From positions 1 to 64,000 of the forward strand of contig NZ_JABAID010000005.1 in the NCBI RefSeq assembly GCF_012641335.1: a stretch of DNA of 64,000 nucleotides, given 5' to 3'. Positions 26,915-35,476 of the stretch are shown piece after piece (position 1 is the stretch's first letter; each line of letters opens with the position of its first letter). The notes under the pieces were generated by a model. That model searched no databases and was not told the origin of the DNA. It saw nothing but the letters and a program-made list of their open reading frames with translations. Origin of the DNA: Novosphingobium sp. ERN07. GTDB lineage: Bacteria; Pseudomonadota; Alphaproteobacteria; Sphingomonadales; Sphingomonadaceae. The position numbers and the translations under genes were made by a program.

Positions 26915-27148
26915 TCAGTCGTTCGCGTTGAAGGGCGCCAGATATCCGTCGAGCAACTCGAAAAGTTCCTCAACGAGCCCTTTGAATTCCTCTTCGTCTG
27001 CTGAATCGTGGGCTTCGTCCAAAGCTGACACCAGAGATCTCAAATTCTGCAACGAATCCTGTTGCAGCGCCACGCTCGGGTTATGGCGTTCGGGCAACTG
27101 CAGAAGGACTGAGTTTGTACTTCCGCCAAGGCGTTTGATGGTGTCCAT
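26915..27148 (-). CDS. Small acidic hypothetical protein
   Basis: 77 residues, very acidic toward the C-terminus (DEAHDSADEEEFKGLVEEL), predicted helical and cytoplasmic. I do not recognise a family. It begins 10 bp after the stop of the lipoprotein gene upstream, so the two probably form one transcript. The pair sits in a patch of visibly lower GC (near 50%) between the TonB receptor and the MFS gene of the sulfoquinovose region, which hints at separate acquisition. Confidence 0.55.
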   Translation of the reverse strand: MDTIKRLGGSTNSVLLQLPERHNPSVALQQDSLQNLRSLVSALDEAHDSADEEEFKGLVEELFELLDGYLAPFNAND

Positions 27149-27158
27149 GTCGGCTTTC

Positions 27159-27677
27159 TCAGCTTACCCAAGTTGAAGTTATGCCGGGCTTTTCAATGAT
27201 CCAGCGTCCTGCCTCCTTTTTAGCCATCATTTGATAGCCTTGACCGCACAGGGGGCACCTGTCCCCGAAGTCTATGAAGGCGTGTGTTGTGATGGCTCCG
27301 CGTTTGTTCAATTGAACAAACTGAACGGGATTAAACACGATGGGATGGGTGCATTGTGATCTGCGCTTCGCCACCGGCAATGCTGCAAATGCTGCTTCTG
27401 GAAGCTGCCCAAGGTTGGGTGATTTCAGAATTCGATAATCAACTCCGAATTCCTGCACCCAGCGCCCGCCGCGCTCTTCCAACATTATTGGCGTCGGCTC
27501 GATATCCTTGCGGAAGCAAGTATCGCCAGAAATCTTGCCACTGATCGCCGCCGCACGGACAGCCAAAGTGAGTACGTTCACAACATCCGTCTCATAGATT
27601 TCGGGTGGTGAACTACTTCCACTGAGCAGGCATGAACTTATGCTGATTGCCAAGCCTGCGATCTTTGCCGGTGTCAT
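27159..27677 (-). CDS. Hypothetical lipoprotein
   Basis: 172 residues from ATG 27677. The first residues form a lipoprotein signal peptide with lipobox ISSC (Cys16), so the protein should be lipid-anchored. A CPLCGQGY motif near the C-terminus and an earlier RRSQCTHP give further cysteines that could bind metal or form disulfides. I do not recognise the family. A longer reading from TTG 27713 lacks a ribosome-binding site and would bury the signal peptide. Low-GC patch, co-directional with the 77-residue gene. No link to sulfoquinovose use can be seen. Confidence 0.6.
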   Translation of the reverse strand: MTPAKIAGLAISISSCLLSGSSSPPEIYETDVVNVLTLAVRAAAISGKISGDTCFRKDIEPTPIMLEERGGRWVQEFGVDYRILKSPNLGQLPEAAFAALPVAKRRSQCTHPIVFNPVQFVQLNKRGAITTHAFIDFGDRCPLCGQGYQMMAKKEAGRWIIEKPGITSTWVS

Positions 27678-27785
27678 CTTAGGCAGGCTGGTGCTTTGCG
27701 ATCTTCCTGTCAATCAAGGAGCTTCGTCCAAATGCGCCATATTGATAGAATTGGCAGTGACCATAGCAATGAACCTTACTTGCCC

Positions 27786-29024
27786 TTACTCCCCCGCCGC
27801 CAGTTCCAGCTTGGGTAGCATCAGGTGGATGAAAGCCAGCGCGACGAGGTAGGCGCTCCCACAGATCGCAAACAGCGGCACATAGCCCAGCCCATTGGTC
27901 AGTGACCAACCCGCAAACTCGATGATCCCTGTGCCCGAGAGGTTCCCCGCAATCGCCCCCAGCGCGATCACGCTGGCGACGCGGGTGGCGGGGATCACGT
28001 CGGCGGTCATGCCGAAGACGTTGGTGGAAAAGCCCTGATGCGCAAACAGGCCGAGGCCAATCAGCAGGGCGGCGATCCACGGGCTGTCCGTCAGCAGTGC
28101 CAGCGGCATGGCCAGCACGACCAGCGCATAGAACAGCATCGACGTTTTGCGCGCGCTGTTCACGGTGAAGCCCCGGCTCAGCAGGATCGGGTATAGCCCG
28201 CCCGAAGTCAGCGCCCCCAGCGCCGCCAGCGTGAAGATGATGGCAATGGGCCAACCCAGCGCGCCTTGACCCAGTCCGAACTGGCGGTTGAAGAAATCGG
28301 GCATCCAGAACAGCACAAACCACCACACCGCATCGGTGCAGAACTTCACCCCGATCACCGTCCATGTCCGCCGGTCACGCAGCAGCACGCCCCACTGCAC
28401 GCGGGCGCGTTCAGGCACGTTGCCAAGAGGCTGCAGGTTGCGCGTGCCGAACCACCAGCCTGCCAGCCACAGGAATCCGAGCGCGCCCGTCACCACGAAA
28501 GCCGCCTTCCAACCAAACGCCAGCGCGAAAGGTGGGATCAAAAGCGGCGTAAGGATCGCGCCGATATTGGGCGCAGTGTTGATCAACCCGATGGCGAAAT
28601 TGCGTTGGGCGACGGGGAGATAGGTCGCTGCCGCCTTCAGCCCCGCAGGCGTCGAAACCGATTCACCCGCTGCCAGCACGATCCGCGCGGCCACGAATTG
28701 CTGCACGGTCTGCGCCAGCGCGTGCGCCATGCCCGCGGCGCTCCACACGGTGACGGCAATGGCATAGGCCACGCGCACGCCCAGCCTGTCAACGAACCAG
28801 CCAACGAACAGCAACGTTCCTGCCGCCGCGATCTGGAACGACGAACCAAGGTGCGCATAGTCCGCGTCTGACCAGCCGAACTCCGCCTCCAGCGTAGGCT
28901 TGAGCAGCGCCAGCACCTGCCGGTCAACATAATTTAGCGCATTTCCAAGAAACAGCAGCGCCACCAGTGCAATGGCCGCGCCACGTCCCATGCCGCCTTG
29001 GCCCATCGCCTTACCCTGCGTCAT
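27786..29024 (-). CDS. MFS transporter (ACS/hexuronate-like)
   Basis: 412-residue major facilitator with 12 predicted helices. Early NALNYVDRQVLALLKPTLEAE and GWFVDRLGVRVAY (the loop 2-3 motif), VLAAGESVSTPAGLKAAATY, and GLINTAPNIGAILTPLLIPP place it among anion:cation symporter (hexuronate/galactarate-type) carriers. ATG 29024 follows GGGAGAG. The position beside sulfoquinovosidase, sulfite exporter and sulfite dehydrogenase suggests inner-membrane import of sulfoquinovose or its glycerol conjugate, replacing the ABC importer of the Agrobacterium cluster. Substrate is inferred. Confidence 0.88.
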   Translation of the reverse strand: MTQGKAMGQGGMGRGAAIALVALLFLGNALNYVDRQVLALLKPTLEAEFGWSDADYAHLGSSFQIAAAGTLLFVGWFVDRLGVRVAYAIAVTVWSAAGMAHALAQTVQQFVAARIVLAAGESVSTPAGLKAAATYLPVAQRNFAIGLINTAPNIGAILTPLLIPPFALAFGWKAAFVVTGALGFLWLAGWWFGTRNLQPLGNVPERARVQWGVLLRDRRTWTVIGVKFCTDAVWWFVLFWMPDFFNRQFGLGQGALGWPIAIIFTLAALGALTSGGLYPILLSRGFTVNSARKTSMLFYALVVLAMPLALLTDSPWIAALLIGLGLFAHQGFSTNVFGMTADVIPATRVASVIALGAIAGNLSGTGIIEFAGWSLTNGLGYVPLFAICGSAYLVALAFIHLMLPKLELAAGE

Positions 29025-29152
29025 GCGAAACTCTCCCAACTCCAGTCGCTCTGCTGGCGCTTCCTGCTTGCACGATAGCCGCTTCCGCGCGTAAGGGAAG
29101 CACTATGTGACACCGTAGGACATAAAGCGGGTCAATCGCGGGAGAATAGCAC

Positions 29153-30232
29153 GTGGTACGGCAGGAGATCGATTGGGAGTCCCTCCCCTCTGCGGCTGAC
29201 CTGTTCGGGGAAATGCACCTTGCCGAAGTGGTTCCTGCCACCGCAGAGCCGCGTGAGACCGTGTTTCACGGCCTCGCCATCTGTGCGATTGCCGCTGCTG
29301 CCGCCGCGTGGCTTTCAGAACATTACCATTTCCCCATCATCCTGCTCGGCCTGCTGATCGGCCTGTCACTCAGCTTCGTAGCGCGTGATCCGCGCAGCCA
29401 CATGGGGCTTGATTTCGCATCGCGCACCTGCCTGCGCTTCGGCGTGGTGCTGCTCGGCTTGCAAGTCACCTTTTCCCAAATCGGCTCACTGGGGCCGGCC
29501 CCCTTCGCCGCGCTGGTGGCAATCATGTCTGTCACGTTCATCGCCGGGATCGCGGGCGCAAAGCTGGTCGGCCAATCGCGCTACACCGGCATTCTGGCGG
29601 GCGGCGCGACCGCGATCTGCGGGGCCAGCGCAGCAATGGCGCTCTATGGCGTGATCGGGCGTGAACGGTTGAGCCAGGCGCAGTTCGCGATAACGCTGGT
29701 CGTCGTCTCGCTCGCCAGCGCGCTCGCCATGTCACTCTACCCTATTCTTGCCGAATATCTGCAACTGACCGACAGCCAGGCGGGCTTTCTGATCGGCGCG
29801 TCGATCCACGATGTCGCGCAGGCTATCGGCGGCGGCTATGCCTTTTCGGAAAACGCGGGCAGCTATGCCACCATCGTCAAGCTTTCGCGCGTCGCCCTGC
29901 TCGCACCGGTGGTCATCATCACCGGCCTTGCCATTGGAAATGTCGAGCAGAGCAAAGACGGGCCGATCTGGAAACGCCTCGCGCTGCCGTGGTTCATTGT
30001 TGCGTTCTTCGGCGTAGTCTTGCTCAATTCGCTGACCAGCATTCCCGCCGCTGCAAGAGACGCTGCGCTGGACGGCTCGAAAGGCCTGCTCTTGATAGCG
30101 GTAATCGCTACCGCCATGCGCAGCCGTCTGGACCTGTTGATGGAAACCGGCCTCAAGCCCGCCATCCCGGTGGCCAGCGCCACCGTGGTCAGCTTTGCGG
30201 CCTCCCTCGCTGCCGCGCTGCTAATTGCTTAG
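29153..30232 (+). CDS. YeiH-family putative sulfate/sulfite exporter
   Basis: 359-residue inner-membrane protein with about 10 helices, of the YeiH/PSE family (UPF0324). Motifs: GLLIGLSLSFVARDPR, CLRFGVVLLGLQVTFSQIG, AGGATAICGASAAMA and FLIGASIHDVAQAIGGGYAFS. The family is annotated as putative sulfate or sulfite exporters and often lies beside sulfonate-degradation genes. GTG 29153 has GGGAGA upstream. Its stop codon overlaps that of sorB (convergent, sharing bases 30230-30231). Probable role here: expel sulfite set free by the monooxygenase. Confidence 0.9.
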   Translation: MVRQEIDWESLPSAADLFGEMHLAEVVPATAEPRETVFHGLAICAIAAAAAAWLSEHYHFPIILLGLLIGLSLSFVARDPRSHMGLDFASRTCLRFGVVLLGLQVTFSQIGSLGPAPFAALVAIMSVTFIAGIAGAKLVGQSRYTGILAGGATAICGASAAMALYGVIGRERLSQAQFAITLVVVSLASALAMSLYPILAEYLQLTDSQAGFLIGASIHDVAQAIGGGYAFSENAGSYATIVKLSRVALLAPVVIITGLAIGNVEQSKDGPIWKRLALPWFIVAFFGVVLLNSLTSIPAAARDAALDGSKGLLLIAVIATAMRSRLDLLMETGLKPAIPVASATVVSFAASLAAALLIA

Positions 30233-30531
30233 CCAAACCGCATTGCCAGCACCTCCGCCACGGCATCGGCATCCGCAGGCTCTATCGGAGCCTTGTAAAC
30301 GTTGATCATCTTCGCAACCGCATCGCGCCAGAACTGTGCGCCTTTGCCGCGTGGCTGGGTGGTGATGTATTCCAGCGAATGGCAGGTCGAACAAGCCGCA
30401 ACCACCGGCTCGCCCGCCTCGTCGGCCAATTCGGCAGGCACAACCTCCTCCGGCATGTCGAACGTCACAGGCTTCGCAGAAACGGCAACAGCTGACATGG
30501 CCAGTGTGGCAGAGAGCACCAGCGCCCGCAT
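30229..30531 (-). CDS. sorB: Sulfite dehydrogenase cytochrome c subunit
   Basis: 100-residue small periplasmic c-type cytochrome with a cleavable signal peptide (residues 1-19) and one haem site CSTCH (Cys47, Cys50, His51). Length and motif fit SorB, the electron acceptor of the SorA molybdenum subunit. ATG 30531 overlaps the sorA stop in a TGATG arrangement, so translation is coupled. It would pass electrons from sulfite oxidation to the respiratory chain. Confidence 0.9.
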   Translation of the reverse strand: MRALVLSATLAMSAVAVSAKPVTFDMPEEVVPAELADEAGEPVVAACSTCHSLEYITTQPRGKGAQFWRDAVAKMINVYKAPIEPADADAVAEVLAMRFG

Positions 30532-31727
30532 CAAACCGCCTCCATCCTGATCGTCTCCACTGGATTGTGCATATAGCCCGCAGGTTGCCAGCGCGCGGAC
30601 AACGGCTGAACCTCCCCGCCCGCCGTCTCCGCCCGCACTTTCACCGTGTGCTTTCCAGCGGCAAACGTCACCCCAAGCCGCCATTCACGGAAGGAATAGC
30701 GCCCCAGATCCTCACCCATCCGCGCCTCCTGCCATGTGCCCCCGTTATCAGCGGAAACCATCACCCGCCCCACCGGATCGCCCCCGGCAAAGGCAATGCC
30801 GCGCAGCTCGGCCACGCTTCCTGCTTTCACTTGCGCGCCATCGACATGGCTGGTGATGAAAGAGCGCACGTTGAACCGCCCGATGGGCTTGGTCTTGTCG
30901 CGCTTCTGCCCCGGCTCCACGCAATTGCAGTCGTTGTCGGGGATGCGATAGGCGGTCTTCATCCAGTAGCCATCGAACTGGGCGTCCACCACATTGATCT
31001 CGTCCAGATGCTTGACCCAATAGGTGCCATAATGCCCCGGCACGATCAGCCGCAACGGATAGCCATTCAGGAAAGGCAGGTCTGCGCCATTCATCTGAAA
31101 CGCCACCATCACCTCGCCATCCAGCGCATGATCCACATCGAGCGCCTTGACGAAATCGGGGATGCCGTCGAGCGGTGGATTGTCCATCCCATTAAACGTC
31201 ACCTGCCGCGCGCCTTCACGAAGGCCAGCCCTTTCAAGCAAATGCTTCACGGCCACACCGCGCCACCGGGCATTGCCCATCGCCCCGTTGCCAAGCTGGC
31301 CACCGCCCACGCGCGGTTGCACAAAGCCCCGGCTATTGCCCGAACACTGGTTCACCGCCACGATCTCGCGCACCGGAAAATCGCGACGGAGGCTGGCCAG
31401 CGACAATTCCAGCGGCTTGCCCACATGCCCGCCCACTTTTAGCCGAAACGTGCCGGGATCGATCACCGTGGGCAGGCCCGACAAGTGATAGCGCACGAAA
31501 AACGCATCATTGGGCGTCAACAACCCATCGTTGAACACCGCAAACGGCGTTTCCAACTGTGGCGGGCGCGTGGTCAGCAGGATCATCTCCCGCTTCTGCG
31601 GCATTCGCACCAATGGCCTTGCGCCATTACCGAAGGGCAGCGTCACGGCCGTCTCAGCCAGCGCCGGGCCGCCAACAGCGGCTGCGCCTGCTCCGGCAAG
31701 AAACATTCTGCGATCAAACACGGCCAT
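30531..31727 (-). CDS. sorA: Sulfite dehydrogenase molybdenum subunit
   Basis: 398-residue sulfite oxidase-family molybdoenzyme. A twin-arginine signal (Arg6-Arg7 in DRRMFLAGAG) indicates export of the folded, cofactor-loaded protein. The molybdopterin-binding domain has the coordinating Cys128 in AVNQCSGNSRGF, GYPLRLIVPGHYGTYWVKHL follows, and a C-terminal dimerisation domain (about 300-398; RVMVSADNGGTW) completes it. It oxidises sulfite to sulfate in the periplasm together with SorB. In this window it disposes of sulfite made by the sulfoquinovose monooxygenase. Confidence 0.93.
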   Translation of the reverse strand: MAVFDRRMFLAGAGAAAVGGPALAETAVTLPFGNGARPLVRMPQKREMILLTTRPPQLETPFAVFNDGLLTPNDAFFVRYHLSGLPTVIDPGTFRLKVGGHVGKPLELSLASLRRDFPVREIVAVNQCSGNSRGFVQPRVGGGQLGNGAMGNARWRGVAVKHLLERAGLREGARQVTFNGMDNPPLDGIPDFVKALDVDHALDGEVMVAFQMNGADLPFLNGYPLRLIVPGHYGTYWVKHLDEINVVDAQFDGYWMKTAYRIPDNDCNCVEPGQKRDKTKPIGRFNVRSFITSHVDGAQVKAGSVAELRGIAFAGGDPVGRVMVSADNGGTWQEARMGEDLGRYSFREWRLGVTFAAGKHTVKVRAETAGGEVQPLSARWQPAGYMHNPVETIRMEAV

Positions 31728-31962
31728 TTCCTCTCCGGCTGCGCTAGGATTCTTTCATCCTTTTCGCCCAACCAGAACAGTATGTCCACCGTTGGCCAGA
31801 AATTGCTATTATGCCAGATGGGGTAGACCAGCCATCTCCTGCCCGTCTCATCCTTTTGGCCGGAAAGCCTGACTTTATCGGCAATCCGTTTGGCGGGATC
31901 ATCATCGTGCAATAGCGCTCGGCCAAAGCGGCGAGATTCCGCCAATGTAGGGAGATGCACCG

Positions 31963-33228
31963 GTGCGTGACCACGAACTGAGACGTCGTGCGGTAGGGGA
32001 AATGCATTTGCGCCGCTGGCCCGTGCTGCCGGTGCCATGCCACATCGTGCAATGGGTGCTGGCCATAACCGATGCAGAGCGAGCAGACGAACTGGCCGCG
32101 ATTCAAGCACGCTGCGATGTGCGCGATGCGGTGGGCAATCCTGCCCATCGCGAAGGCCGGATCAATGCAGCTGTCACCTTTACGTGGGAACGGCAAAGCG
32201 AAGGCAGCAGCCTGACCTTGTTCGCCAGCCCGTGCGACGAGGCAGGCTTTGTCGATGCCCAAGCCGATCCGCTGATTGCGCAAGCCATCACATGGGCGCA
32301 AACCCTGCCCGGCCAGATCATCCGTAGCACGCGCGTGTGGATTGGCGAAAGCGATGCCGATATCGCGCGCGTGATGGCGGGCCACTCTCTCAATCGCGAT
32401 GAACTTGTATCCAGCACGCTGGGCGGGGATATCCGCATATGGTCGGACTTCCGCGTCATGGTGGATGGCTTCGGGCGCTTGCTGGTGGCGGCAAACGGGG
32501 CTGATCCGCGCGATCTGACACGACAGATGCAGCGGATGCAGGAACTTGGCAATTACCGGAACAAGGCTCTGCTCGGCCTGCCGGTGGCGCGCGAATGCTG
32601 GCCCAAGCTGGATGCAGCCGAAGCCCGCCTGCGCGATCTGGCAAACCGCATTGCCGATAGCGACGCACGTGACGACAGCCTGCTGGCCGAACTGTCCGGG
32701 CTTGCGCTCGATCTCGCCTCGGTTTCGACCGCAATATCGTTTCGCATGGATGCGACCCGCGCCTATGGGCAGATCGTTGAGGAGCGGCTTGATCAACTTG
32801 ACGTGCAGCCGGTGCAAGGCTTCGCCTCGTTGGTGGATTTCACCCAGCGCCGTTTCCGCCCCGCGATGAACACCTGCTTCGCCACGAGTGAGCGTATCGA
32901 ACGACTGGGGGCGCGGACCGAACAGTTGACCTCGCTGCTACGCGCCCGGATCGATACGCGGATAGAAAACCAGAATGCCGATATGCTCCGCTCGATGGAA
33001 CAGTCGATCACGATGCAGGCGCGGTTACAGCAACTGGTTGAAGGTCTGTCTGCCGTAGCGCTCAGCTATTATGCGCTGGGATTGCTGAAGTACGCGCTTT
33101 ACGCGGTGCCCGACGGGGTTCTGGGCATATCAGACGAACTGGTTATCGGCCTGCTGGTCGTACCCGTGGTGCTGGGCGTGTGGCTGGCCATGCACACGGT
33201 CAAAAGCCGGGTGCTGGCGCACACCTGA
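31963..33228 (+). CDS. DUF3422 family membrane protein
   Basis: 421 residues matching the DUF3422 family: N-terminal LRRRAVGEMHLRRWP with the repeated WP/VP segment, DFRVMVDGFGRLLV, MQELGNYRNKALLGLPVAR, a long helical or coiled-coil middle (about 210-360) and two C-terminal transmembrane helices (ALSYYALGLLKYALYA and LVIGLLVVPVVLGVWLAMH). GTG 31963 has GGGAG upstream; no other in-frame start fits. The function of the family is unknown; relatives are common in alphaproteobacteria. Bases 31728-31962 upstream hold no gene, only its promoter and that of sorA. Confidence 0.87.
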   Translation: MRDHELRRRAVGEMHLRRWPVLPVPCHIVQWVLAITDAERADELAAIQARCDVRDAVGNPAHREGRINAAVTFTWERQSEGSSLTLFASPCDEAGFVDAQADPLIAQAITWAQTLPGQIIRSTRVWIGESDADIARVMAGHSLNRDELVSSTLGGDIRIWSDFRVMVDGFGRLLVAANGADPRDLTRQMQRMQELGNYRNKALLGLPVARECWPKLDAAEARLRDLANRIADSDARDDSLLAELSGLALDLASVSTAISFRMDATRAYGQIVEERLDQLDVQPVQGFASLVDFTQRRFRPAMNTCFATSERIERLGARTEQLTSLLRARIDTRIENQNADMLRSMEQSITMQARLQQLVEGLSAVALSYYALGLLKYALYAVPDGVLGISDELVIGLLVVPVVLGVWLAMHTVKSRVLAHT

Positions 33229-33238
33229 TACAGGTGCG

Positions 33239-34120
33239 TCAGGCTGCTTTCGCCCTGCCCGCCCTGTATCTTTCGATCAGCGGGGTGAACGGGAACAGCC
33301 ACTGTTCCTTGATCGACAGTCGACGACGATCATCCTGCCCGACGACCGAGGCCTCCCCTTCCTTGTAGGTTCCGAAAATCCGGTCCAGCACGATCAGCGA
33401 ATTGCCGTAGTTGCAGCGCGTGTCCTCATAGGGCACCGAATGGTGCAGGCTGTGATGGCGGATGGTTGTAAAAAAGAAAGAATAGAACAGCGGCGGATTG
33501 GACCGCACATTGGCGTGGGCAAATGTGGAAACAACCCCCATCACGCCATACCCCGCCAGCGCAGCGGACTGCTGCAGATCGAACAGCGCCACCACGCTCA
33601 GGCTGATCAGCCAGAGTTCGACGGGATTGCCGACGGCACCCTTCATGGCGTTGAGTTGCGTGATATGGTGATGCGGTGCGTGCGTCAGCCAGAACGGCGT
33701 GGAATTGTGCATCAGCCTGTGCATCCAGTATTGCCCGAACTCCACAAGGAACACGACCAGCGCCACTTGCAGGAGCCACGGCATATGTTCAGCCCAGGGC
33801 GTGGCGATGCCCCATGATTTCTTGAGCGTTTCCAGCGGCTGTTCGGCCAGGAAATTGGTAGCCTTGGAAATGACGGTAGCGCTGAGCACGACGTAGAAAA
33901 GATCGGTAAAGAACTCGCGCCGGTTCATGCGCCAGCCTGCGTGCCGTTCAAACGGGATTTCCAGCAGCAAGACCGTGAGCGTGATGGCCGAACTGACTCC
34001 AATCACGACCCAGGTGTTCTTGATCCACGCTTCGGGCGCAAAGGCCCAAAACGCGACCACGATGGCCACCATTACCGGCGGCAGCAGGTCGATACCGAGT
34101 TTTCCGATGCCCTTGGTCAT
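33239..34120 (-). CDS. Sterol desaturase / fatty acid hydroxylase family protein
   Basis: 293-residue integral membrane di-iron enzyme. Several N-terminal helices, then the histidine boxes HRLMH, HAPHHH and RHHSLHH, and a late NYGNSLIVLDRIFGTY, as in the sterol desaturase superfamily. Such enzymes hydroxylate or desaturate lipids such as sterols, fatty acids, carotenoids or hopanoids. It ends 10 bp from the DUF3422 stop (convergent) and starts divergently from the guanidine cluster. No neighbour points to a particular lipid. Confidence 0.9.
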   Translation of the reverse strand: MTKGIGKLGIDLLPPVMVAIVVAFWAFAPEAWIKNTWVVIGVSSAITLTVLLLEIPFERHAGWRMNRREFFTDLFYVVLSATVISKATNFLAEQPLETLKKSWGIATPWAEHMPWLLQVALVVFLVEFGQYWMHRLMHNSTPFWLTHAPHHHITQLNAMKGAVGNPVELWLISLSVVALFDLQQSAALAGYGVMGVVSTFAHANVRSNPPLFYSFFFTTIRHHSLHHSVPYEDTRCNYGNSLIVLDRIFGTYKEGEASVVGQDDRRRLSIKEQWLFPFTPLIERYRAGRAKAA

Positions 34121-34140
34121 GCCCGAACAGCTTTCCTGAA

Positions 34141-34199
34141 ATCGTAAGAAAGGTATGCGGCCCAGAAACGATCATAGCATACGTCGTATGACGTAAGAA
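34141..34199. promoter_or_regulatory. Nested palindromes upstream of guanidine operon
   Basis: The 233-bp divergent region 34121-34353 is rich in symmetric elements: GTATGC at 34153-34158 faces GCATAC at 34177-34182; CATACG-T-CGTATG at 34178-34190; TACGTC-GTAT-GACGTA at 34180-34195; and the direct repeat CGTAAGAA at 34143-34150 and 34192-34199. The GTATG...CATAC half-sites resemble NikR operators (GTATGA-N16-TCATAC) but with two extra bases between arms. A NikR-like protein is encoded in the operon. A small hairpin CCCCG-cgttga-CGGGG lies at 34200-34215 and TACGC-aaaaa-GCGTA at 34277-34291. No ykkC guanidine riboswitch was recognised. Confidence 0.5.
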
Positions 34200-34353
34200 C
34201 CCCGCGTTGACGGGGCGAAGAGCGCGGGCCAAAGTCCTTGGCAGGGCGGTATCATGGCGTGCAGCCAATATTACCATACGCAAAAAGCGTAATACGCAGC
34301 CTCGGCAAATTCCCCCATCAAGATGATGTTGCAGTGCAAAAGGGGAATCACCA

Positions 34354-35436
34354 GTGCTCAGACTGATCAGCAGGACCGGAAAGACGCTACTGATCGCGGC
34401 GACGCTGGCAGTGGCCTCATGCTCGCCCTCTGCCGATGCCCCTGCGGCAAAGCGGACCGAATTCAGCATCGGCTGGTCCATCTATGCCGGCTGGATGCCT
34501 TGGCCCTATGCTCAGCAGGCCGGGATCGTGAAGAAGTGGGCCGACAAGTACGGCATCAAGATCAACGTAGTGCAGGTGAATGACTATGTTGAGTCGGTGA
34601 ACCAGTACACCGCCGGCAAATTCGATGGTGTAACCGTGGCCAACATGGACGCGCTGACCATCCCCGCTGCGGGCGGCAAGGACACCAGCGCGATCATCGT
34701 GGGCGATTATTCCAACGGCAACGATGGCGTGCTGCTGAAAGGCGGCAACAGTGTGGCCGCGCTGAAGGGCCAGTCGGTCTACTTGGTCGAGCTTTCGGTT
34801 TCGCACTATCTGCTCGCCCGCGCGCTCAATTCCAACGACATGTCGCTGACCGATGTGAAGACGATCAACACATCCGACGCCGACATCGTGGGCGCGTTTG
34901 CCAGCCCCGATGCCAAGGCCGCCGTCGCATGGAACCCGCAGCTTTCGGTGATGCGCGGACAGGCGGGCGTCAACCAGGTGTTCAGTTCCGCCGACATACC
35001 CGGCGAAATCCTTGATCTGCTGGTGGTCGATACCGCCACGCTCAAGGCCAATCCCGATCTGGGCAAGGCACTGGCAGGCATCTGGTACGAAACCGTCAGC
35101 CTGATGGTGCGCGACGATGCGCAGGGCAAGGAAGCCCGCGCGGCGATGGCCAAGCTGGCCGGAACCACACCAGACGTGTTCGACGCGCAGCTCAAGACCA
35201 CCCGGCTCTATGTCGATGCAAAGGAAGCCGTGGCCGCCACCACAGCGCCGCAACTGATATCGACGATGACCAAAGTGCGCGATTTCAGCTTTTCCAAAGG
35301 GCTGTTCCAAGGCGCGCCCTCTGCCGATGCGGTGGGCATGGGTTTTCCCGGCGGCGTTACGCTGGGCGATCCTGCCCGCGTCACCCTGCGCTTTGACGAA
35401 AGCTTCATGAAGCTGGCCGCCGACGGCAAGCTTTGA
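34354..35436 (+). CDS. ABC transporter substrate-binding lipoprotein (guanidine/urea type)
   Basis: 360-residue periplasmic binding protein of the NMT1/SsuA-like fold found in urea-carboxylase-associated ABC systems. Lipobox VASC (Cys23) marks it as a lipoprotein. GWSIYAGWMPWPYAQQAGI, then FDGVTVANMDALTIPAAGG, and VAWNPQLSVM are typical. GTG 34354 has AGGGGA upstream. It starts the operon with permease, ATPase, NikR-like regulator and the carboxyguanidine enzymes. The likely ligand is guanidine or a small guanidinium/ureido compound; experimental ligand data cannot be inferred from sequence. Confidence 0.88.
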   Translation: MLRLISRTGKTLLIAATLAVASCSPSADAPAAKRTEFSIGWSIYAGWMPWPYAQQAGIVKKWADKYGIKINVVQVNDYVESVNQYTAGKFDGVTVANMDALTIPAAGGKDTSAIIVGDYSNGNDGVLLKGGNSVAALKGQSVYLVELSVSHYLLARALNSNDMSLTDVKTINTSDADIVGAFASPDAKAAVAWNPQLSVMRGQAGVNQVFSSADIPGEILDLLVVDTATLKANPDLGKALAGIWYETVSLMVRDDAQGKEARAAMAKLAGTTPDVFDAQLKTTRLYVDAKEAVAATTAPQLISTMTKVRDFSFSKGLFQGAPSADAVGMGFPGGVTLGDPARVTLRFDESFMKLAADGKL

Positions 35437-35476
35437 TCCGCCCCGCGTTCAAATCCCCCCTGATGGAGGCGCAAGA

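Noticed and set aside
33222..33236. CACCTG-ATA-CAGGTG as terminator between DUF3422 and desaturase genes
   Set aside because: Only six base pairs with a three-base loop and it overlaps the DUF3422 stop; too weak to call.
34121..34353. Guanidine-I (ykkC) riboswitch upstream of the guanidine operon
   Set aside because: The conserved ykkC core could not be found by eye on the plus strand, and the region is instead full of protein-type palindromes. A covariance search would be decisive.
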